From Caldifarciminota bacterium (GTDB taxonomy: Bacteria > Hydrothermota > Hydrothermia > B15-G9), in assembly GCA_015489175.1 (NCBI GenBank), contig WGAI01000067.1, forward strand, positions 1 through 64,000: a stretch of DNA of 64,000 nucleotides, written 5' to 3'. Of this stretch, positions 46,458-56,016 are shown in pieces. Position 1 is the first letter of the stretch. Each line of letters begins with the position of its first letter. The notes beneath the pieces are model-generated. The model made no database searches, was not told where the DNA came from, and saw only the letters and a program-made list of their open reading frames with translations. The translations under genes were made by a program, and so were the position numbers.

Positions 46458-49400
46458 ATGAGAAAAACGATTGCTTTGTTGCTTATGCTGGGATACGGTT
46501 ATGGCTCGGTCGGCATCCTGCATCGCGGATCCGCCGATGTAATGCTTCAGGACAGCCTTTTTGACCGTGCCCTGATGGAGCGAACCATCCGCGTCAAGCA
46601 GGCGATCAACCCATACTGGCGCCAGAGGCCCCCTCTTTTTACTGTTCCAGCCTTCAAAAATGGGCTTGGCGGGAGCAAGGGCGACACGGTGGTGATCAGG
46701 ATTTTAGCGATACGCGTGGATTTCCCGCTTGAAGACCCTGATGACCCCGCAACCACCGGAAACGGAAAATTCAGGCTCACCGACAACGGCAGGAACCCAA
46801 TTCTCAGGGTGGATGCCAACGGCGACACGGTGTTTAACCCACTCTACGACCCGCCTCACGATAAACGCTATTTTGAGCATCTGCTGGAATATGTTGCGGA
46901 CTACTATCGCAATGTGACCTATGGGAAAGTCAAGGTGGAGTTCGTTGTCATACCGCAGGAGGATGATTCAGCTTATCACCTGCCACACTCGATCAGATAT
47001 TATGGCGACACCAGCAACTGGATCTACGGATTGGCATCGATCATCAGAGATGCGTTCAAAGTTGCGGATCGCGATGTGAATTTGCCGTTCACTTTCACAG
47101 ATCTGGATGGAAATGGTGTCAAGGACGCCATGGAAGGCGTGTTGGACAGATATGTCATCTTCCACGCTGGCAGTGCGTGGCAGACGGACATCATGAACAA
47201 CACACCTTTTGACATACCCGCCGTCTATGTCCCGCCGGCAGTTATGGAGTATGCGTTTGGAAGGCCTTTCATCGTGCTGAACGAGGGAGCGGATACCGTC
47301 TGGGACGCCGCTGTAATGCCGGAACAGATGACGCAGGACGGCGTTGAGTCGAGACTTCAGGCCACGCTTGTCCATGAATCCATGCATAACTTCTTTTCTG
47401 CGCCGGATTTATACGATGTGTCCTATCATGGTGCTGGGATCGGCGCATGGGGCATCATGGCGACGGGGGGCTATCTCAGCTATGAATCTCCAGACGGCGA
47501 CACGATACCCGAAGGCCTGATCGCGCCCCTCCCGTGTGCTTTCATGAGGTGGTGGGCGAGCTGGGTTGTTGACCTGATCTGGGGACAGGGTGGCACATTG
47601 GGAAATGAATTTCAAACCGTGCAGCCGTCCGCCGATTTCGATACGCTTTCGGTTTATCCATCAGCTGTGCTGACCGACAGCAGCGGTAACTTTCTGGAAG
47701 ATCCGCATGGCAGACCGCGTTTTTACAAAATCCCGATCAACGACCACGAGTATTACCTCCTGGAATACCGCCAAAAGGATCTCAATGGCGATTCGACAGT
47801 CAAAGGGTTGTGGCGGGACGGCGTTTTTGTGTCCTTTTTCGGTGAAAACGATTATCTTCTGCCCGGAAAGGGACTTTTGATATGGCACATCGACGAGAAC
47901 ATACTGTGGGATAACTATGCTTACAACGAAATTCAGGTGCCTCGCCCGATGGCAGTTGACCTTGAAGAGGCCGATCATGTGCAGGATCTCGAAAGTTTCA
48001 TGCCGCCAGACATGCATCCATATCAGTATGTCTGGTTTGGCTGCCCCTACGATCCTTATTTTGAAGGAAACAACACCGAATTTTCCGATACTTCGAGGCC
48101 ATCATCGCTGGACAACGAGGGTGGACACACGGGAATCAAGATCTTCGACATCTCTCGACCTGAAAGTTTGATGACTTTCGTGTTCGGATACCAGAACAGC
48201 ATAAGCGGATTCCCGATTTTGCTAATACCTGAGCATCAGACGATAGATTCTGGCAGGACATTCCTCCGTTACAGGTCAAACTCGATCGTTTCCACCTATC
48301 TAAAATATGATTCGCTGTCCGACATCATCTGGGCAGTGGCCGATGTGGTTGTCGATACCGTGCGCGAGAACTTCATAAACGGTTCGGTCGATACGCTCTC
48401 ACACTTCCGAGAGATAGACATCTTTGCTGTTGACGGGCAGGGCAATGTAGTTGCCAGCTCGAAGATGGCGAATGCGGGCTTCACTTACGGGATTGCGCTT
48501 TCCGATATCGACGGAGACAGCGCGATGGAGCTCATCTTCGGGACAACCAACCAGAAACTTTACGCCCTTGCGCTTGAGAACAATTCCATAATTTCGAGGT
48601 GGTTCAGGCCAGCGCCGTCGCCGGACGCCATAATGGTTGCCCCTGTCGTGACAAATTCCGCGATATTCGTCGGGAACGAAAATCAGGAGCTTGCGAAATA
48701 CGAGCTCAACGGGGCTGTCGGGTCATCGATCTTCTTCGGCACACCTGTCAGGACGTCTCCGGCTTTTGCCGACGGAAAGCTCTGGTTCCTCTCGACCGAC
48801 GGCAGGTTCTTCAAGATAGATCCAGATGGATTTACGGTGATGGATTCTGCGCTTAACGAACTTGTGATTGAGTCAAAGCTTCCACCTGCCGCGTCCAATT
48901 TGAAAGACGATGGGAAGCTCTATGTCGCTGTCGCAAGGGTTGATAGCGAGCTTGTGGTGCTGGATTCATCGCTTTCGGTAGTGTGGCACCGTGCGTTGAG
49001 CGGCGTTCCGATTGCGGGGCCAGCTGTGGGCGATATAGATGGCGATGGGCGTGGCGAGGTCGTAGTCCTTACTGACAAAAAGCTGTTTGCTTTCAACCAC
49101 AACGGCTCCCTTATGTCCGGATTCCCGATCAATATTGAGACGGACACCATTCGGGATGCTGGCGCTATTGTCCTTGCCGATGTGAACGGCGACGGCAAGC
49201 CCGATATCCTCTTTCAGAACGGCAGAAAGGGGATTCAGGCATACGATTATCGCGGCACGCCTGTGGACGGATACCCCCTCCAGCTCGCAGGTGATGCGGA
49301 TTTCATCGCAGCCAATGTTGTTAGCTCTACGGACAACACCGAGCTCATTGCATTTGATAGCAAGGGCTATCTGCGCGGCTATCAGCTTGATGGGAGCGAG

Positions 49401-49763
49401 ATCGCATGGTCACAGTTCGGGGCAGATGAGCGAAATAACTCCTTTGTGGAAATTCAGGGCGATTCGTCGAACGGCAACGGCACGGGCATCGACCGGGTTT
49501 ATTTCTACCCTAACCCTACACACGACGGCATGGTCAGGCTCAGGTTCAACGCTCAGGAGCCCGGTCATGTCAGTGTCCTGCTGGTAACCCAATCTGGCCT
49601 GATAATTGGGCAGTATGGGCCTTTCGATGTGGAGGGCGGTGGCTACGAGGAGGTGCCACTCGACCTGTCCAGTATGGCAAGCGGACTTTACATCGTTCGG
49701 GTGAAATTCGACTTAGAAAGCGGGACATACATCAGATTTTTGAAGCTTGCTATTGAGAGGTGA
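46458..49763 (+). CDS. Secreted M6-family metalloprotease with T9SS-like C-terminal domain
   Basis: 1,101 aa with a signal peptide (MRKTIALLLMLGYGYGS). The M6 (immune inhibitor A) catalytic domain contains HESMHNFFSAPDLYD at about residues 306-320, giving the zinc motif HExxH. The middle has Ca-binding FG-GAP/VCBS-like units (VGDIDGDGRGEVVVLTDKK; LADVNGDGKPDILFQN). The last 90 residues (FYPNPTHDGMVRLRFNAQEP; SGLYIVRVKFDLESGTYIRF) match the T9SS type A sorting domain. It would degrade extracellular protein. The start is preceded by AAGGAGAG. Confidence 0.92.
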   Translation: MRKTIALLLMLGYGYGSVGILHRGSADVMLQDSLFDRALMERTIRVKQAINPYWRQRPPLFTVPAFKNGLGGSKGDTVVIRILAIRVDFPLEDPDDPATTGNGKFRLTDNGRNPILRVDANGDTVFNPLYDPPHDKRYFEHLLEYVADYYRNVTYGKVKVEFVVIPQEDDSAYHLPHSIRYYGDTSNWIYGLASIIRDAFKVADRDVNLPFTFTDLDGNGVKDAMEGVLDRYVIFHAGSAWQTDIMNNTPFDIPAVYVPPAVMEYAFGRPFIVLNEGADTVWDAAVMPEQMTQDGVESRLQATLVHESMHNFFSAPDLYDVSYHGAGIGAWGIMATGGYLSYESPDGDTIPEGLIAPLPCAFMRWWASWVVDLIWGQGGTLGNEFQTVQPSADFDTLSVYPSAVLTDSSGNFLEDPHGRPRFYKIPINDHEYYLLEYRQKDLNGDSTVKGLWRDGVFVSFFGENDYLLPGKGLLIWHIDENILWDNYAYNEIQVPRPMAVDLEEADHVQDLESFMPPDMHPYQYVWFGCPYDPYFEGNNTEFSDTSRPSSLDNEGGHTGIKIFDISRPESLMTFVFGYQNSISGFPILLIPEHQTIDSGRTFLRYRSNSIVSTYLKYDSLSDIIWAVADVVVDTVRENFINGSVDTLSHFREIDIFAVDGQGNVVASSKMANAGFTYGIALSDIDGDSAMELIFGTTNQKLYALALENNSIISRWFRPAPSPDAIMVAPVVTNSAIFVGNENQELAKYELNGAVGSSIFFGTPVRTSPAFADGKLWFLSTDGRFFKIDPDGFTVMDSALNELVIESKLPPAASNLKDDGKLYVAVARVDSELVVLDSSLSVVWHRALSGVPIAGPAVGDIDGDGRGEVVVLTDKKLFAFNHNGSLMSGFPINIETDTIRDAGAIVLADVNGDGKPDILFQNGRKGIQAYDYRGTPVDGYPLQLAGDADFIAANVVSSTDNTELIAFDSKGYLRGYQLDGSEIAWSQFGADERNNSFVEIQGDSSNGNGTGIDRVYFYPNPTHDGMVRLRFNAQEPGHVSVLLVTQSGLIIGQYGPFDVEGGGYEEVPLDLSSMASGLYIVRVKFDLESGTYIRFLKLAIER

Positions 49764-49811
49764 TCGGTCGTAGCAGGCTGCTGTGATTGCAGGCTTTGGT
49801 TCTGACATCGA

Positions 49812-49836
49812 CCCCGCCGCCCGAAGGGCGGCGGGG
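49812..49836. terminator. GC-rich 11-bp perfect hairpin
   Basis: CCCCGCCGCCC pairs with GGGCGGCGGGG around loop GAA, between the convergent M6 protease and S9 peptidase genes. No T-run follows on either strand, so it may be a bidirectional, factor-assisted terminator or REP-like element. Confidence 0.5.
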
Positions 49837-49922
49837 CGTCCTGTTCCGCTTAGAACTCAGCTTTGTCCTGACCTTATCGCCACCAAGCTTTTGGTTGTTC
49901 GCAGGCTGTTTTGAGCCTGTGT

Positions 49923-51755
49923 TTAAGTTTCGCTCCTGCCTCCAAGGTATTTTGCAAGGAACCTGTCTGCCCGCCTGAAGAAGTCGAGCCGATTTTTCGC
50001 CTTCATGAAACCGTGTCCCTCATCCGGGTATTCGACATATTCGACAGGTATGTCGCGCTTCTTCAGAGCTTCAAATATCTGTATGCTCTCCGTGCGTTTC
50101 ACGCGCGGGTCGTTTTTCCCCTGACCGATGAGCAGCGGAACATTTATCCTGTCGGCGCTGAACAGCGGTGACCTCGATTTCAGGAATTCTTCATCTTTTT
50201 CGGGATGGCCTATCCTTTTGTAAAGCATGTTGAGATAAGGCTTCCAGTAAGGTGGGATGGAGTTTATGAATGTTATCAGGTTTGACGGACCGACGATGTC
50301 AACTCCACAGCAATAGAGCTCAGGCGTGAACGCAACTCCCGCGAGTGTGGCATATCCGCCGTAAGAACCTCCCATTATCGCTATCCTTTCTGGATCAGCA
50401 ATTCCCTGTTCTATCAGCCATTTGACGCCATCCGTGATGTCATCCTGCATCTTGCCGCCCCATTCCCTATCACCTGCATTTATGAAAGCCTTACCGTATC
50501 CGGTCGAGCCCCTGTAATTCACCTGCAAAACAGCATAGCCCCTGTTTGCAAGCCATTGAACCATAGGATTGTAACCCCATGTATCGCGCCACCATGGCCC
50601 ACCGTGAATAAGCACCACCGTCGGCAATTTCCTCGGCTCTTTACCGGGCGGTAATGTCAGGTAGCCGTGGATTGTGAGGCCGTCCCGCGCCGTGTATTTG
50701 ATAGGCTTCATCTCCGCAAGCGTGTATTTTTCAAGTTCAGGCCGCGATACGAAAAGCAGTTTGCCTTTGCCACTGTTGCGGTCGTAGATGTAATAGTGGA
50801 CGGATTGCCTGTCACCTTGAAACTCTACAAGCCACAGGCTGTTGTCCTTGTTCCTTGATGTTACAGTGAAGTATCCGGATTCGAGCTCACCGATGCGTTT
50901 GAAGTCCTCCTCAAGCTCCGAATCCAGCACGATCCATTCCAGTTTGTCCCTGATTACCCCAACCGCTTCCGGTTTTCGGGCATAGGGATGGAAAAGGAGC
51001 ATCGGGGAAAGGTCAAACTCATCGTCGGACGCAAGAGTCCTTTCTTCGAGTGTTGATGGGTCTATCTCCACAAGGGCGTTGGTGTTGCGGTTTACGCTGC
51101 TGAGCATATAGAGCTTCCCGTTTCGGGCTTTAAGAAGATAGGTCGCGAGTTCATCTTCCTGAGAGACATCCATAAGATGTTCAAACTGCCCGTTTCGTCT
51201 GGCGTAGATACTGAGGCCTCCCGTCTCAAGAGGTGCCGCGTAGGCCACAAGGTCGAGCTTTTCGTCACCGACAAATGAGAGAGCGCTGACATCGTTACGG
51301 AACACCATATTGAGCTCGCCCGTGCGCGTGTTGAGCCGATAGATATCCATAAATCTGCGGTCCCTTTTGTTCATCTGAATTAGCATCTCATCGGGGAAAT
51401 CGGGGTGATTCTTGACCATCAACGCCTGCACATCAGTCTCTGGCGTAAGGAGTTTGGGCTCCTCTTTACCGCGAAAATCAACGGCAAAGATCCTGAAGTT
51501 TTCATCCCCGTTGATGTCCTGATAATAGATAATCTGCTCCCCGTTCCACATCCAGTTATACCATGCTACCTCACGCTCCCTATCCCTTGTGACAGGCCAT
51601 TTCTCGCCGCTTTCCAGATCTTGAACCCAGATGTTTTTCAGGCCTTCAAATGGGGCTACATAGGAAACAGACCGCCCGTCAGGCGATATCTTCACATTGG
51701 CGATTTGGGCATCGCCGAACAGAACTTCGAGCGGTATAAGCGGGACATTTCTCAT
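49923..51755 (-). CDS. S9 family prolyl oligopeptidase/acylaminoacyl peptidase
   Basis: 610 aa, no signal peptide, so cytoplasmic. The N-terminal half is a beta-propeller (VKISPDGRSVSYVAPFEGLK). The C-terminal alpha/beta-hydrolase domain has the nucleophile in IMGGSYGGYATLAG, Asp in IGQGKNDPRVK and His in YPDEGHGF. HGGPWWRDTWGY forms the oxyanion region. Cleaves short peptides, often after Pro or from acylated N termini. I chose ATG 51755 because GGAGGT lies 5 nt upstream; the frame extends to 51791. Confidence 0.93.
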   Translation of the reverse strand: MRNVPLIPLEVLFGDAQIANVKISPDGRSVSYVAPFEGLKNIWVQDLESGEKWPVTRDREREVAWYNWMWNGEQIIYYQDINGDENFRIFAVDFRGKEEPKLLTPETDVQALMVKNHPDFPDEMLIQMNKRDRRFMDIYRLNTRTGELNMVFRNDVSALSFVGDEKLDLVAYAAPLETGGLSIYARRNGQFEHLMDVSQEDELATYLLKARNGKLYMLSSVNRNTNALVEIDPSTLEERTLASDDEFDLSPMLLFHPYARKPEAVGVIRDKLEWIVLDSELEEDFKRIGELESGYFTVTSRNKDNSLWLVEFQGDRQSVHYYIYDRNSGKGKLLFVSRPELEKYTLAEMKPIKYTARDGLTIHGYLTLPPGKEPRKLPTVVLIHGGPWWRDTWGYNPMVQWLANRGYAVLQVNYRGSTGYGKAFINAGDREWGGKMQDDITDGVKWLIEQGIADPERIAIMGGSYGGYATLAGVAFTPELYCCGVDIVGPSNLITFINSIPPYWKPYLNMLYKRIGHPEKDEEFLKSRSPLFSADRINVPLLIGQGKNDPRVKRTESIQIFEALKKRDIPVEYVEYPDEGHGFMKAKNRLDFFRRADRFLAKYLGGRSET

Positions 51756-51782
51756 GACTGACCTCCGCATTTTGTTCAGGCT

Positions 51783-51813
51783 ATTATACAACAGCCAATT
51801 TTCAATTTCTCAA
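51783..51813 (-). promoter_or_regulatory. Promoter of the S9 peptidase gene
   Basis: Minus strand TTGAGA (51813-51808), 19-bp spacer, TATAAT (51788-51783), about 28 bp upstream of the start. Confidence 0.5.
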
Positions 51814-52217
51814 GCGGATAAGTTGGTTAGGTTGGCGGTGAGGCTAATTCCCCCCCCTAACCGGGCAACGATTGAAAAAAGAGAGGGCATTCATCAAGCG
51901 GATGATGGAATTACGGTTGAGACCCTGATTGAAAAGATTCCAATACCTTGATAATTAAAGGCATACGAAATATGAAAAGAACTCTCTCCATGGAATACTT
52001 GAAGAATATGGGCTTGTATGAGCGCCACTCAGGGTGCAAGAATTGGTTCTGTTACCAATATGTTGGATTTAATTTCGACTATGGAACATATACGGAGATT
52101 TTTAAGCATGTCTTGAAAGAAACACAGAGAAATTACCTGATAAGTAAGAATTAGATTTGAGTTCTTAATTGAAGCCTGTAAATTATTGCATGGAAAATAT
52201 AGAAAGGAGGTGTAATT
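51792..52217. other. Intergenic region with one doubtful small ORF
   Basis: Carries the S9 peptidase promoter at its left and GAAAGGAGGTG of the next gene at its right. No tRNA, repeat or strong hairpin was found; the only open frame of note is 51972-52154. Confidence 0.5.
51972..52154 (+). CDS. Doubtful small ORF, 60 aa
   Basis: Encodes MKRTLSMEYLKNMGLYERHS and on, ending QRNYLISKN. Composition is plausible for a soluble protein but there is no clear ribosome binding site and I recognise no family. It may be a gene remnant. Confidence 0.25.
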   Translation: MKRTLSMEYLKNMGLYERHSGCKNWFCYQYVGFNFDYGTYTEIFKHVLKETQRNYLISKN

Positions 52218-52610
52218 ATGGCAGATGAAAAAATATTTTACAGTGACAATAAAGGGGTAAAGGTTACAAACACGAGATTTATTGTGGGACGAACAACTTA
52301 TCCTATCGCAGCGATTACTTCCATCACAACTTTAAAGATCCCGGCTAAAAGGGACACTGCCATCTGGATGATTGCCATAGGAGCTTTGGTTGTAATTTTT
52401 GGATTCCCGCTTAATTACATTGCAGGTGTCCTGGGAATTGCTGTTCTGACTATGGGAGTGATGCAATTTTTCAAGATTAAAGATACTCACATCCTGAAAA
52501 TTTCTACTGCTGCCGGTGAAATTGAAGTAGTGAAGTCAACGGGAGATCCAGATCGTATTCAGAATATTGCGCGTGCCCTTAATGAAGCTATTGCTCAGAG
52601 AGGTTACTGA
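52218..52610 (+). CDS. Small DUF6232-like membrane protein with PH-like fold
   Basis: 130 aa with AAAGGAGGTG upstream. The first 45 residues are beta-rich (KGVKVTNTRFIVGRTTYPIA), two TM segments follow (about 50-66 and 69-85), and the C-terminal part resumes the PH-like fold (ILKISTAAGEIEVVKSTGDP) ending in an amphipathic helix (RIQNIARALNEAIAQR). This arrangement resembles DUF6232 family proteins, often found near phage or toxin genes but of unknown function. It stands alone. Confidence 0.75.
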   Translation: MADEKIFYSDNKGVKVTNTRFIVGRTTYPIAAITSITTLKIPAKRDTAIWMIAIGALVVIFGFPLNYIAGVLGIAVLTMGVMQFFKIKDTHILKISTAAGEIEVVKSTGDPDRIQNIARALNEAIAQRGY

Positions 52611-52866
52611 TGTATTTTAAATGCTTAGTAAAATTTAACTTCACTTTACATAAGGCCAAGTTACGGGGTAAGGCCGTTGGCGCTTGTTTCTGCTGTGTTT
52701 AAGCCTCTTGAAATAGGATAGCAAGCGGAGTTGGTTTGTTGAGGATAATCAAATGCTTCACTATGTTTTGAGCGGTATTTCCAACGCTTGCCTAAATAAA
52801 AAGCCTTTCCAGCTAAAGATTAACCTGGGCAGTGTCCTGCAATTCCACGGTCAGAACAAGCACCTC

Positions 52867-53982
52867 TCACACCGTCAAATTCATCTCAGTTTCGTGGTCG
52901 AAGATGTGGATTTTGTCCATGTTGAAGTGGAGTTCCAGCACATCTCCCGATTGCGGCGGATTGTATGGGGGGATTCTCGATATAAATGCGTTTCCGTGCT
53001 CGGTGTTGTAGTAAACCAAAATCTCATTTCCGAGCGTCTCAACGAAGTCCACCCTGGCCTTCACGGAATGGATGTTGTTCTCCTTCGGAGAGATATCCGG
53101 CAGGTATATATCCTCAGGCCTTATTCCGAGATAGACTTCCTTGCCAGTAGCATCTTTCTCCTTCAATTTCTGAGCTTTCGAGTCAGGAATTGGCAGTTTG
53201 AAATCGTCGTTCACGAAATAGATGGTTCCGCCCTCTTCTTGCAATTTGCCCTCAAAGAAGTTCATGGGCGGAGAACCGATAAAGCCAGCGACGAATTTGT
53301 TAACCGGTCTGTGATAGAGGTTGAGCGGGTCATCGATCTGCTGTATCTCGCCGGCCCTCATGAGAATGATCTTGTCGCCAAGCGTCATCGCCTCAACCTG
53401 ATCATGGGTGACATAGATGGATGTAGCATTGAGCCGTTGATGGAGTTTTGCGATCTCAGCGCGCATCTTGACCCTCATTTTGGCGTCCAGGTTGGAAAGC
53501 GGCTCATCGAAAAGGAAGACTTTTGGGTGACGGACGATCGCCCTGCCGAGTGCCACACGCTGGCGCTGACCACCGGATAGCTCGCGCGGCTTGCGGTCTA
53601 ACAGATGCTCAATTCCAAGAATTTTGGCTGCCTCCTCGACGCGCTTCTTGATCTCATCCTTGGGCACTTTGCGCATTTTTAGCCCGAACGCCATGTTGTC
53701 GAACACACTCATGTGAGGGTAAAGAGCATAGTTCTGAAAGACCATGGCAATGTCGCGATCCTTCGGAGGAATGTCGTTTACGAGTTTGCCTCCGATGTAA
53801 ATCTCTCCGGAAGTGACTTTCTCGAGGCCAGCAATCAACCTTAGCGTTGTGGTCTTACCGCAACCGGATGGGCCGAGAATGACTGCAAATTCACCATCTT
53901 CCACCGTGAAAGTCGCATCTTTTACGCCTACATTGCCTCTTTCAAATATCTTTGTTACCTTAACGAGATCAACTTTGGCCAT
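52867..53982 (-). CDS. ABC transporter ATP-binding protein, MalK/UgpC type
   Basis: 371 aa. Walker A GPSGCGKTTTLR, signature LSGGQRQRVALGRA, Walker B KVFLFDEPLSNLDAK and switch His in YVTHDQ are all present. The C-terminal 130 residues are TOBE-like regulatory domains (LGIRPEDIYLP; ARVDFVETLGNEILVYYNTE), typical of sugar importer ATPases (MalK, UgpC, MsmX). The permease and binding protein are not in the window, so it may serve several importers. It overlaps the accD 3' end by 14 bp. Confidence 0.92.
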   Translation of the reverse strand: MAKVDLVKVTKIFERGNVGVKDATFTVEDGEFAVILGPSGCGKTTTLRLIAGLEKVTSGEIYIGGKLVNDIPPKDRDIAMVFQNYALYPHMSVFDNMAFGLKMRKVPKDEIKKRVEEAAKILGIEHLLDRKPRELSGGQRQRVALGRAIVRHPKVFLFDEPLSNLDAKMRVKMRAEIAKLHQRLNATSIYVTHDQVEAMTLGDKIILMRAGEIQQIDDPLNLYHRPVNKFVAGFIGSPPMNFFEGKLQEEGGTIYFVNDDFKLPIPDSKAQKLKEKDATGKEVYLGIRPEDIYLPDISPKENNIHSVKARVDFVETLGNEILVYYNTEHGNAFISRIPPYNPPQSGDVLELHFNMDKIHIFDHETEMNLTV

Positions 53983-54826
53983 TTTCTTTATTCCCCTCCA
54001 GAATGTCCAGTATTTTCACAATGTTTTCCTTCAACTCTGTTCTTGGAACGACCATATCGATCATTCCATGTTCGAGCAAAAATTCGGAACGCTGGAACCC
54101 TTTTGGAAGTTCCTGGCGGATTGTGTCCCTGATCACGCGTGGCCCGGCGAATCCGAGCAACGCCTCTGGCTCTGCGATTAACACATCTCCCAGAGACGCA
54201 AATGAGGCCATAACGCCGCCCATCGTGGGGTGCGTAAGGACGACGATGTAAGGAATGCCGGCCTCTTCAAGCTCAAGGGCAGCGAGGCTGGTTTTAACCA
54301 TCTGCATCAGCGAGATTATGCCCTCGTGCATCCTTGCGCCGCCACCGGAAGCCGTTATCGCCACAAGAGGAATGCCCAGCTCAATGGCTTTCTGTGCAGC
54401 ACGATAGAACTTTTCACCAACAACCGAGCCCATCGAACCGCCCATAAACCCGAAGTCGGTAATGAACATAACTACTTTTTTGCCGCCCATGTGTCCTACG
54501 CCGGCGATAGCAGCCTCTTTCAAACCGGTTTTGCGCTGCGACTTCTCTATTTTGGCTTTGTAATCGGGGAAATCGAGAGGGTCAAGAGACTCCAGATTGG
54601 GTGCAATTTCCTCGTCGAAATCGCCATTGTCCAGCATGATTTCCTTGTATTTGAGCGCGCCGATGCGAAAGTGATAACCACACTTGGGACAGACCCACAG
54701 GTTGCGCTCAAGTTGTGCCCGATAGAGTATCTCTCCGCACTTATCGCATTTATACCAGAGTCCATCGGGGAGCTGTTTCCTTTCGCTCTCAAGGCCGAGC
54801 GACTTCCGTTTCCTGAATAGAAGCAT
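53969..54826 (-). CDS. accD: Acetyl-CoA carboxylase carboxyltransferase subunit beta
   Basis: 285 aa. A zinc ribbon at the N terminus (CDKCGEILYRAQLERNLWVC, then PKCGYH) is diagnostic of AccD, followed by the crotonase-fold carboxyltransferase domain (GSMGSVVGEKFYRAA; SGGGARMHEG; LTHPTMGGVMASFASLGDV). It transfers carboxyl from biotin to acetyl-CoA to make malonyl-CoA for fatty acids. ATG 54826 is favoured over the longer frame because a consensus promoter occupies 54833-54862, including the upstream codons. AccA is not nearby. Confidence 0.95.
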   Translation of the reverse strand: MLLFRKRKSLGLESERKQLPDGLWYKCDKCGEILYRAQLERNLWVCPKCGYHFRIGALKYKEIMLDNGDFDEEIAPNLESLDPLDFPDYKAKIEKSQRKTGLKEAAIAGVGHMGGKKVVMFITDFGFMGGSMGSVVGEKFYRAAQKAIELGIPLVAITASGGGARMHEGIISLMQMVKTSLAALELEEAGIPYIVVLTHPTMGGVMASFASLGDVLIAEPEALLGFAGPRVIRDTIRQELPKGFQRSEFLLEHGMIDMVVPRTELKENIVKILDILEGNKENGQS

Positions 54827-54832
54827 GCGCTT

Positions 54833-54862
54833 ATTATACCCGTGCTCAGGATAATGTGTCAA
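54833..54862 (-). promoter_or_regulatory. Consensus sigma70 promoter giving a leaderless accD transcript
   Basis: Minus strand TTGACA (54862-54857), 18-bp spacer, TATAAT (54838-54833): perfect -35 and -10 hexamers. Only 6 bp (AAGCGC) separate the -10 box from the accD ATG, so transcription should start at or within a base or two of the start codon. Confidence 0.8.
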
Positions 54863-54933
54863 ATGGGATGTAAGTTCTTTATTTTTCGAGAGATGAGGTT
54901 ATTTTTAGATGATTTTAGGATTGTGGTGTATCC

Positions 54934-56016
54934 TTATCTTGGAGATAATGATTTGATGGAGAAATTGGCTCCTCGCTTTTCTATGCGAAACGACTTGCCC
55001 ATAAATAGCTCGGTGATCCAGATATTGGTTTTGATGTGGTTTGTGACCTCTCGGACAATGATGCTGCCACCGACGAGCCCCATTAGCGGGATGAGGTTAT
55101 CTGCAAGGTTTACATCCACGCTCGAACCTACTTTTATGTCCGACAGCAACTTTTGGGCTGCTTCCTGCCCGATTTTCTCAGATGGCACGCCTCGCTTGCC
55201 TATGGCATCCGCCCCAAGGATGCCGTTGCCGGTGAATTCAGCTACGAGCGTGATCGCCGAGCCCGGTGAAAGCGCCCTTTCGTAACTGATGTGCCTATCG
55301 ATGGGACAATTCGCTTCTTTCATGACCGACTCTGCGGCCATAAGCTGGCGATGAGCTACTTTTCTTTCCTTGAGATGATGGGATGCCATGGAATAGATGT
55401 TGATTTTTCTCAATTTCCCTCTGTCCATGAAGTCCAACGGGCCGACCATATCGTGAACGGTTTTTCTGAAATCGTCGAAATCGCCATGTTGAGACACAGC
55501 TGCGCCCGGCCTTATCAGAAATTCGACCTCCCCTCCACCTCTCGGGTAAAACCCTCTCCGAATGAGCCTTATCTCTATGCCGTGTGTAAAACGCGCGACG
55601 ATCGGGACGATCACATGTCTGAAATAGTCAAATGTCATGCTCATAGGCACATCTGTGCCGCCTCTCACCTTTATCGACACTCTGGAGCTTGCAAAAGCTG
55701 AAACCGGCAGGATGGTCTGCATGAAAAGTGTGATCGATCCTGCCGTTTGGAAATCAATTTCTATCCTTCCGCCGCGGATCTTGCCCGGCACAAATGTTAT
55801 CTCCGTGGAACCTTGCACTGCTCCTTCGATGTGGCTGGATGTGAGTTTTCTGAGTGCTTTGAGGATGTTTAGATGCTGAGGCTTGAGCCCCGGTTTCTTG
55901 CGCCCCTTCCTGATGTTAAAAGCGTGAAAAGGTTTGCCCGTCAGAAGGGACAGAAGGAGAGCTGTTCGGACTATCTGACCGCCTCCCTCGCCGTAGGAAC
56001 CGTCAATCTGAAGCAT
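54934..56016 (-). CDS. rtcA: RNA 3'-terminal phosphate cyclase
   Basis: 360 aa, usual length. Converts RNA 3'-phosphate to 2',3'-cyclic phosphate with ATP, for RNA repair. Signatures GSYGEGGGQIVRTALLLSLL at the N terminus, RGFYPRGGGEV in the core and DVNLADNLIPLMGL followed by NHIKTNIWITE at the C terminus are visible; the His in this last motif is probably the adenylated residue. It overlaps nfeD by 14 bp. RtcB is not in the window. Confidence 0.93.
   Translation of the reverse strand: MLQIDGSYGEGGGQIVRTALLLSLLTGKPFHAFNIRKGRKKPGLKPQHLNILKALRKLTSSHIEGAVQGSTEITFVPGKIRGGRIEIDFQTAGSITLFMQTILPVSAFASSRVSIKVRGGTDVPMSMTFDYFRHVIVPIVARFTHGIEIRLIRRGFYPRGGGEVEFLIRPGAAVSQHGDFDDFRKTVHDMVGPLDFMDRGKLRKINIYSMASHHLKERKVAHRQLMAAESVMKEANCPIDRHISYERALSPGSAITLVAEFTGNGILGADAIGKRGVPSEKIGQEAAQKLLSDIKVGSSVDVNLADNLIPLMGLVGGSIIVREVTNHIKTNIWITELFMGKSFRIEKRGANFSIKSLSPR

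Noticed and set aside
52753-53580. 275-aa plus-strand frame over the ABC ATPase gene.
   Set aside because: Opposite strand carries an intact ATPase with all motifs; the frame is a shadow.
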